DNA of 36,849 nt from Candidatus Gastranaerophilales bacterium (GTDB taxonomy: Bacteria > Cyanobacteriota > Vampirovibrionia > Gastranaerophilales > Gastranaerophilaceae), in assembly GCA_944323165.1 (NCBI GenBank), contig CALURK010000016.1, forward strand, positions 1 to 36,849, read 5' to 3'. Positions 32,410 through 36,849 of the stretch are shown here, in pieces. The position numbers were made by a program, and so were the translations under genes. The notes under the pieces are model-generated. The model made no database searches. It saw only the letters and a program-made list of their open reading frames with translations, and was not told the DNA's origin. Every line of letters begins with the position of its first letter. The first letter of the stretch is position 1.

Positions 32410-32856
32410 CGGAAATAATGCGTTTTATATCGAACCATATATTCTGAAACTTCAACAACAATTAGCGGATAAATGTAGTACAAAGCTGATATATATGCTT
32501 AACAAATGGGCTGCAAGGAAAGCTGCTTAAATTCATATTCTAATATCTATTGTTCAGCAAACACATGCTCCGCTACACCACATAACAGTCAACAACCACA
32601 GCACACAACACCACTACAAACAACTAAAGAAAAACACCTGACTAGTACAACTAAAACCCACACCATGCCAGCCTAATGAACGGCTACAGATTTGTTATTT
32701 TCTGTCTTATGCTTTCGCTGGTACTGTGCTGGTGATACTGTGCAAAGTGTGGCGTAGCACTAGCGATAGCGAGCTTGCTGTATCCCTATTGCAGAAGTCC
32801 GAGCATGAAAGTGAAAAGGAAGGAAGCATAAAGAAAACAGAAATAACAATGTTCAT
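32410..32856. other. Non-coding, compositionally odd stretch
   Basis: No convincing gene is present. From about 32545 to 32665 the plus strand is rich in A and C and poor in G and T (ACAACACCACTACAAACAAC), unlike its surroundings. Then short direct repeats of ACTGTGC follow near 32715-32740 and CTAGCGATAGCGAGC near 32760. It could contain recombination or replication sites. Confidence 0.3.
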
Positions 32857-32875
32857 CTAAAATATTAGATTTTAG
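32857..32875. promoter_or_regulatory. Putative operator before the RHH genes
   Basis: CTAAAAT-ATTAG-ATTTTAG is a perfect 7-bp inverted repeat 31 bases upstream of the first ribbon-helix-helix gene. Confidence 0.4.
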
Positions 32876-32906
32876 TACATATACAAGAAAATAATATGGA
32901 GAAGGT

Positions 32907-33089
32907 ATGACATTGAAACTTGAGAAAAAAGTAAACACATCCATAAGTGTACGTGAAAATACGCTGGAAGCACTAAGGGAACACAGGAAAAAACATGGGG
33001 TAAGTGTTAGCTGGCTGGTGGATACTTTGTTACACAATTACCTAGATAGCTGGAGAGAAATACATTATGAAGAAGCAGAAGAAGTATGA
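32907..33089 (+). CDS. Ribbon-helix-helix (CopG/Arc-like) protein 1
   Basis: The 60-residue protein begins with a beta-strand (KKVNTSISVRENTLEAL) and two helices separated by a turn (LREHRKKHGVSVSWLVDTLL), the RHH layout. GGAG is five bases from the ATG. It overlaps the next RHH gene by 23 bases. RHH proteins act as small repressors or plasmid/island copy and antitoxin factors; no toxin is visible next to it. Confidence 0.7.
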   Translation: MTLKLEKKVNTSISVRENTLEALREHRKKHGVSVSWLVDTLLHNYLDSWREIHYEEAEEV

Positions 33090-33294
33090 TAATAACAAGT
33101 ACAATCTTAGAAATGTTACAGTATACCTACCAGATGAAGCGAAGCAACAGTTGATTTTTCTTTGTGAGTTACATAATATGACACCTTCGGCACTTTGTAG
33201 GAAGGTCATAATGAACTTTCTTAACCGTAATAATGTTACAAAGCAGATGATAGAGTATGCTTTAAAGATGATAGCTCTGGAAGGTAAGGAATGA
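33067..33294 (+). CDS. Ribbon-helix-helix (CopG/Arc-like) protein 2
   Basis: The 75-residue protein has a basic N-terminus, the strand NVTVYLPDEAKQQL and two helices (FLCELHNMTPSALCRKVI), a clear RHH fold. GGAGAGA lies nine bases before the ATG, inside the preceding RHH gene. It is a second, different RHH protein rather than a duplicate. Its stop overlaps the start of a tiny membrane peptide frame (ATGA). Confidence 0.75.
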   Translation: MKKQKKYDNNKYNLRNVTVYLPDEAKQQLIFLCELHNMTPSALCRKVIMNFLNRNNVTKQMIEYALKMIALEGKE

Positions 33295-33371
33295 TTGAAG
33301 TACACGCATTTGCACTGGGTATAGTTGCCGGATTTCTTATAAAACAGCTTATAACAAACGCATACCTTTAA
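33291..33371 (+). CDS. Tiny hydrophobic peptide (26 aa)
   Basis: MIEVHAFALGIVAGFLIKQL and six more residues make one membrane helix. The ATG overlaps the stop of the RHH gene in an ATGA arrangement, so translation by coupling is plausible. It resembles the size of type I toxins or small membrane proteins, but with no other support this is tentative. Confidence 0.35.
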   Translation: MIEVHAFALGIVAGFLIKQLITNAYL

Positions 33372-33404
33372 TATGACAGGATTTGAAGGTGATTTTTGAG
33401 GAAA

Positions 33405-33581
33405 ATGTTAATAGTAGAAAATGAAGGGGAAGTTATTGTTATTGCTGGCATGCCAGCAGAATGCACAATCAACAAAATGTATAGGTGCAGAATGTGTCCT
33501 AATTGCATATATAATCTGCTGAATGGACATAGTGCCTATGTTGAAAAATATTATAATGTAGGTGAAGGAACTAATGACTGA
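33405..33581 (+). CDS. Small cysteine-rich protein
   Basis: About 58 residues, beginning MLIVENEGEVIVIAGMPA. Cysteines follow in the order C-x7-C-x2-C-x2-C (CTINKMYRCRMCPNC), a likely zinc-binding knuckle. A TTG at 33396 would add three residues and the ribosome-binding site does not decide. The stop overlaps the next gene start. Family not recognised. Confidence 0.5.
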   Translation: MLIVENEGEVIVIAGMPAECTINKMYRCRMCPNCIYNLLNGHSAYVEKYYNVGEGTND

Positions 33582-33750
33582 TAGAGAAGCAAAGTTACAA
33601 GAGATGAAGCTGATATTATTGAATAATCTAAAGAATAAGGTTGAGAAGATTGAAGATAATACAGAGAAGAAGGAAGGGAAGATTACTGACCCTCTTAAGA
33701 ATGCGAAAGCTATAATCAAGCATTATGGTACACATAACAGGCTGAAATAG
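33574..33750 (+). CDS. Small charged helical protein
   Basis: The 58-residue, Lys/Glu-rich helical protein starts at an ATG (MTDREAKLQEMKLILLNNL) with AAGGA at five bases and overlaps the end of the Cys-rich gene by eight bases. The C-terminus is KHYGTHNRLK. It looks like an island accessory protein of unknown role. A 250-base gap to the next gene follows, holding an inverted repeat. Confidence 0.5.
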   Translation: MTDREAKLQEMKLILLNNLKNKVEKIEDNTEKKEGKITDPLKNAKAIIKHYGTHNRLK

Positions 33751-33907
33751 TACGCTGGTAGATTTTCTTTTTATCAGAATATTTTACCTCGTTTTAAATC
33801 CGGGAATGGAATTACTCCTAATAATACAATAAAGTGTCTTAAAACGGCTGTAAATGGCCTCTGTGTTGATATTTGAAATGGAAGCTGGTGCTGGCATGGT
33901 ATGATTG

Positions 33908-33941
33908 AATTGTAACAATTCTAATGAAGCGTGTTACAATT
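33908..33941. promoter_or_regulatory. Perfect 10-bp inverted repeat, putative operator
   Basis: AATTGTAACA (33908-33917) and TGTTACAATT (33932-33941) are perfect inverted arms with a 14-base spacer, 60 bases before the lyase-like gene. Spacing of 24 bases between arm centres suits a dimeric regulator or a recombinase site. Confidence 0.5.
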
Positions 33942-34001
33942 AGGCAATTTCTGAACCTTCAACGACTTTATATTAGTATAGGGAACTTTTTAGGGGAAAT
34001 C

Positions 34002-35345
34002 ATGAACAATATTAATTATGACTTTGTTAATACAGGATATAAGATACATTTGCCAATTGTACCAGACCCAAATGACCCATTAACACGCAAAATTATTGAT
34101 TATCTGGATGATAAGTTTGGCTTAGCGCACCATAATCAAGTACAATACAAAGAAACCTGCTATAAACTGGGTTCTGGTGGAGAGCTCAAGGGGGGTAAAG
34201 GTATTACTTTGTTTGGTAAAACAGGCTCAATGCAAGAAATGCAAGAATTAGCTAAAGAAATTGAAGAAAAGTTTGGTAAAGAACTAGCAGATAACGTTAG
34301 AAAGTATAACATAACATTTGAAGACCCTATAAAACTGTCAAATTCGGTACAAGCAAGGTTTTCTGTATATAATCATGGATACTTCCCTAAAGGATGTACA
34401 AATGGTGTTAATTCTACGTTAAAAACTTATTGTGAAGAAAATCCTAGTGGTGTAATTCCTACAAGAATGTTTACAACCATAGATGGAAGTATCAGAGATG
34501 GCAGATTTACTTGGGAAAGTAGTTTAAAAGAAATTGATAAAAAATTTTGGTATGGCGACTCAATGATGTACTCAATTGACCACTTTGGAGAGTTGTTTAC
34601 TGGGAAAGTCGAACAGGGCAAAGTTCCTCAATTTATCATGGACGGATTGCCTAAAGAATATTTAGAACACTATCACTTAACAGAGAAAGATATTATTGCT
34701 AGAATTAACAAAGGTACTCGTACTATTGTAGCAAACATGCTTGAAGATATAGTAAATAACCCAAATTCTAAAATATTATGTAGTAATTCACCTTGGTTAA
34801 CAACTCTTGATACAGAAGTAATTAACGAAGCTAAACAGTTATTAGCCTCGTATGAACCTGAAACAGTAAAGAAATTAGAACAGATGTTACCACAACTGGA
34901 ACAAAAATGCCAAGGATTATCTGTTCTAAGAAAAACTACTCCATTTTCTAATATGAAGATTGTACCCGCTCAAAATGTATGTACATCGTTTGCCAATGTT
35001 GCTATTGTAAGACATCCTGTGAATACAGGGAACCCACAAGTACCAGCACCTGTCGGAACTCTAAAAACAGTCAATTCTATTGCAAAACCAACGCAAGTTG
35101 CAGGCATAACAGCTCCGGCAACAGGGGTACAAATGGCAAAGGTCGATATGGACAGCGTATTTTCAACATTTACACGTGGAGAATGCAGACCTAAAGTTGT
35201 TAAACCAACAACACCAGCGCTACAAGACGTTATAGAAGGTGCATTAGAAAAAGTACATAAACCTGTGATTACAAGACCATCAGTTACAACAACTCCTAAT
35301 ATGGCTAAGATATTAAAAACAGTCTTTACACATATCAAGATATAG
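34002..35345 (+). CDS. Putative OspF/SpvC- or LanKC-lyase-like protein of unknown function
   Basis: The 447-residue protein starts at the ATG after AGGGGAA (an upstream in-frame start at 33924 has no such site). Near the N-terminus GYKIHLPIV gives a K14-x-H16 motif, followed by GGKGITLFG (64-72) and ARFSVYNHGYF with R119. K-x-H, a G-K-x-[IV]-T-[LI]-[YF] strand and an Arg before an aromatic strand is the pattern I recall for phosphothreonine lyases and the lyase domain of class III/IV lanthipeptide synthetases. No kinase or cyclase domain follows; residues 330-440 are Pro/Thr-rich. It has no signal peptide. It might be a type III effector or an island-encoded modifier. The similarity is by eye and unconfirmed. 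Confidence 0.4.
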   Translation: MNNINYDFVNTGYKIHLPIVPDPNDPLTRKIIDYLDDKFGLAHHNQVQYKETCYKLGSGGELKGGKGITLFGKTGSMQEMQELAKEIEEKFGKELADNVRKYNITFEDPIKLSNSVQARFSVYNHGYFPKGCTNGVNSTLKTYCEENPSGVIPTRMFTTIDGSIRDGRFTWESSLKEIDKKFWYGDSMMYSIDHFGELFTGKVEQGKVPQFIMDGLPKEYLEHYHLTEKDIIARINKGTRTIVANMLEDIVNNPNSKILCSNSPWLTTLDTEVINEAKQLLASYEPETVKKLEQMLPQLEQKCQGLSVLRKTTPFSNMKIVPAQNVCTSFANVAIVRHPVNTGNPQVPAPVGTLKTVNSIAKPTQVAGITAPATGVQMAKVDMDSVFSTFTRGECRPKVVKPTTPALQDVIEGALEKVHKPVITRPSVTTTPNMAKILKTVFTHIKI

Positions 35346-35348
35346 GTA

Positions 35349-35951
35349 TTATACACACTGTTCCAGCCTGTTCAAGAAGTTGTACAGATTACCAACAGAA
35401 CAGCCGTACTGTTTGGCGATAATGGTCTTTGGTACTTTTAGAGCAACCAGCCGAAGTATATCGGCAGTGTGCTCGTCAAGCCTTGATTTACCTTTACCAG
35501 CAGGTCTGCCGAACTTAACCCCAGCTGATTTTCTGGCATGGAGTGCTTCACGTGTGCGAAGGCTTATGAGTTCACGCTCAATCTGTGCTACAAGTGCAAA
35601 GATAGTTTTCGTTACTGTGGAAGCAATAGAGTTATCCATGTTACAAAAGTTTTCCTTTAAAGAATACAATGTGATACCTTTATCCTGTGTAATCTGTATT
35701 ACCTCAAGTATCTGAACTATAGACCTAGAAACCCTTGATAACTCTGGAGTTATAATTACACTTCCTTTGGGTAGAGTTTCCAATAATTCCCCCAGCTTTC
35801 TTTTCTTATAATCCTTTGTGCCAGATACTTTTTCTTCTACGAACTCTACATTCCCCAGCTTGTGAACGTTAGCAAATTGTAAGATGTCCAGCTTATTTTT
35901 CTCTGTGTCTTGGTCAAGTGTACTGACCCTTAAAAATCCGATTGTAGCCAT
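35349..35951 (-). CDS. Serine recombinase (resolvase/invertase, Mpi-like)
   Basis: The 200-residue enzyme has the catalytic N-terminal domain with GFLRVSTLDQDTEKNKLDI (Ser10), the conserved arginine stretch ELSRVSRS, and the E-helix around ALVAQIERELISLRTREAL. A linker with GVKFGRPAGKGKS leads to a C-terminal helix-turn-helix (IIAKQYGCSVGNLYNFL). Length matches small resolvases or DNA invertases of the Hin/Mpi type rather than large phage integrases. Its stop is 3 bases from the end of the convergent lyase-like gene. It may move the island or invert a promoter. Confidence 0.92.
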   Translation of the reverse strand: MATIGFLRVSTLDQDTEKNKLDILQFANVHKLGNVEFVEEKVSGTKDYKKRKLGELLETLPKGSVIITPELSRVSRSIVQILEVIQITQDKGITLYSLKENFCNMDNSIASTVTKTIFALVAQIERELISLRTREALHARKSAGVKFGRPAGKGKSRLDEHTADILRLVALKVPKTIIAKQYGCSVGNLYNFLNRLEQCV

Positions 35952-36063
35952 GTGATTTACTTCTTTTCAATATTAATGTCAAATGCTGATTTTAATTGTA
36001 TGGTTGTATATAATAAAATACAGTCCTTTTCATTGTATGAATGCTTATAATAATGACGTTCGT

Positions 36064-36200
36064 TTTTATTGTGTGCCTGTGATATGCGTTAGCACCTTCT
36101 TGCACAGCACTCCAGCCTCTGCTCGCTCCTCGCTCGAACTCAGGCAGGTTTAAGACAACCTGCGGCGAGTTCTCGCCTCTTTATTCCACAAAATGAACAA
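36064..36200. other. Hairpin-rich non-coding stretch upstream of the recombinase
   Basis: Within the 363-base gap between the recombinase and the higA-like gene are two tight hairpins: GCAGGTT-TAAGAC-AACCTGC (36144-36163) and GGCGAG-TT-CTCGCC (36164-36177), preceded by a GC-rich GCTCGCTCCTCGCTCG segment. They may be recombination or structural sites at the island end. Confidence 0.35.
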
Positions 36201-36234
36201 AAAAATAAGTCCGACAAGCGGACTTATTTTTTTT
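36201..36234. terminator. Bidirectional terminator
   Basis: A perfect 13-bp stem (AAGTCCG at its tip, 36201-36213 / 36219-36231) with loop ACAAG and A/T runs on either side can end the higBA-like transcript on the minus strand. The plus-strand T-run continues into a TTGTTAAATGGCG word shared with 32198. Confidence 0.8.
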
Positions 36235-36261
36235 GTTAAATGGCGAAACTTACGCTTCTAG

Positions 36262-36281
36262 GTTCGAACTGTTAGTTCGAA
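36262..36281. repeat. Short perfect inverted repeat
   Basis: TTCGAAC-TGTTA-GTTCGAA (36263-36281) lies between the terminator and the antitoxin gene. Confidence 0.4.
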
Positions 36282-36314
36282 TGTATACAAATAATCTATC
36301 CCTCTATAGTAAAT

Positions 36315-36611
36315 TTAAGCAACTTGAACAGTATATCCAAGTTCTTTAATGATTTTTAAGGCTGTTGATAATTGAGGTTGTTGTTCTCCGCTAAAAATAG
36401 CATAAAGATTACTTCTTGATATCCCAGTTTTTTTAGATATTCCTAAAATAGAATCTTTAGCCCTTACAGCATATTCTAAAGCTTTTACAAAAGCATTCAA
36501 GTCATTATCTTGTAAAAACTCTTGAAAACCGATATTAATCCATTCTTTAATATCGTCATCTGTTTTTAAATCATCTAATATGTATTTATTGAAAGATTTT
36601 GATTTAGTCAT
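36315..36611 (-). CDS. HigA-type antitoxin (addiction-module antidote, COG3636-like)
   Basis: The 98-residue protein is of the short HTH antidote family: an N-terminal helical segment (DDDIKEWINIGFQEFLQDND), FVKALEYAVRAKDSILGISK, and the HTH TGISRSNLYAIFSGEQQPQL ending in LGYTVQVA. It binds DNA and neutralises the cognate HigB/Gp49-like toxin. Its ATG lies inside the end of the toxin frame (overlap of 8 bases), the toxin-first order usual for this family. Confidence 0.85.
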   Translation of the reverse strand: MTKSKSFNKYILDDLKTDDDIKEWINIGFQEFLQDNDLNAFVKALEYAVRAKDSILGISKKTGISRSNLYAIFSGEQQPQLSTALKIIKELGYTVQVA

Positions 36612-36849
36612 TTTTTATTCTCCATTGTTCAAGAAGTTCGTTTGCTTTTTCGATATCTTTAGATTGTTTAGATTTATCACTACCATTTATTAACAAAATT
36701 ATTTTATTATTTTCTTCTGTATAATAAACTCTATAACCTTTTCCAAAGTTAAATCGTAATTCTGAAATATTATCATTTAATTTTTTGAAATCTCCAAAAT
36801 TACCATCTTCGATTCTTAGTATTCTTTGATTTATACGTTTTCTTGTAAT
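36604..36849 (-). CDS. HigB/Gp49-like toxin (RelE superfamily), N-terminus cut by window end
   Basis: The C-terminal 81 residues are visible, reading from the edge as ITRKRINQRILRIEDGNFGD, then LRFNFGKGYRVYY, KIILLINGSDKSKQ and DIEKANELLEQW. These are the conserved blocks of the HigB-type addiction toxin family (ELRxxFGxGYRVYY, LLxGxDKxxQ). Toxins of this family are ribosome-dependent mRNA interferases. About 20-30 N-terminal residues lie outside the window. Confidence 0.85.
   Translation of the reverse strand: MTRKRINQRILRIEDGNFGDFKKLNDNISELRFNFGKGYRVYYTEENNKIILLINGSDKSKQSKDIEKANELLEQWRIKND

Noticed and set aside
32201..32461. Open frames on both strands across the hairpin region (86 and 74 codons)
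   Set aside because: They coincide with dense inverted repeats and have low-plausibility protein composition and no ribosome-binding sites; the open frames follow from the repeat structure.
36255..36285. GGTTCGAACT looking like a tRNA T-arm, possible attachment site in a tRNA
   Set aside because: No acceptor stem, anticodon arm or CCA can be formed around it; it is better explained as a short inverted repeat.

Overview
This is an AT-rich, densely coding stretch of a bacterial chromosome with an outer membrane: it has a two-partner-secretion/Omp85-type outer-membrane transporter with a signal peptide. The mix of a group-4 hydrogenase-related membrane complex, type III export proteins (FlhA/SctV and FliH/SctL types), type IV prepilin-like proteins, an Mpi-like serine recombinase and low GC is most reminiscent of anaerobic gut Vampirovibrionia/Gastranaerophilales (non-photosynthetic relatives of cyanobacteria). 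That assignment is an inference from gene content; no rRNA or other decisive marker lies in the window. The standard code is used (TGA is a stop).

Region 1 (1-4485) is the 3' part of a hyf/ehr-type operon: HyfE-, HyfF- and HyfG-like subunits and a fused ferredoxin/NuoB-like small subunit. The large subunit keeps only one cysteine of each NiFe-binding CxxC pair, so this is probably an energy-converting hydrogenase-related (Ehr) complex rather than a true hydrogenase. Region 2 (4.5-10.2 kb) holds a glycosyltransferase, a small coiled-coil-like protein, a TpsB/ShlB-type transporter, and a leftward group of a SudB/NfnA-like flavoprotein, a small Cys-containing protein and purA. Region 3 (10.2-16.2 kb) holds an initiator tRNA-fMet, then an operon of three prepilin-like proteins sharing one architecture (prepilin leader, HG..C motif, glycine-rich fibre-like domain, identical ISW C-terminus), then a small signal-less beta-rich protein. 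Region 4 (16.2-20.7 kb) holds a hexapeptide acyltransferase, trpS, an HNH-like protein, an orphan AbrB/MazE-like protein, a lone sugar ABC permease and an XRE regulator. Region 5 (20.7-27.6 kb) holds a GT-C-like membrane protein coupled to a UbiA-family DPPR synthase, a phosphomannomutase/phosphoglucomutase, an orphan PAS histidine kinase and a bioC-bioG pair for biotin precursor synthesis. Region 6 (27.7-32.2 kb) is a type III export module (FliG-like, FliH/SctL-like, FlhA/SctV) and a small unknown protein.

Region 7 (about 32.2-36.25 kb) looks like an acquired island. It has hairpin-rich non-coding ends, a shared TTGTTAAATGGCG word at both ends, two overlapping ribbon-helix-helix proteins, several tiny proteins, a 447-residue protein whose N-terminus resembles phosphothreonine lyases (OspF/SpvC) and LanKC-type lyase domains, and a serine recombinase. 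The window ends in a HigA/HigB toxin-antitoxin pair whose toxin runs off the edge.

The observations most worth pursuing are the prepilin/fibre operon, the lyase-like island protein close to type III export genes, the half-degenerate NiFe site, and the DPPR synthase coupled to a GT-C protein.
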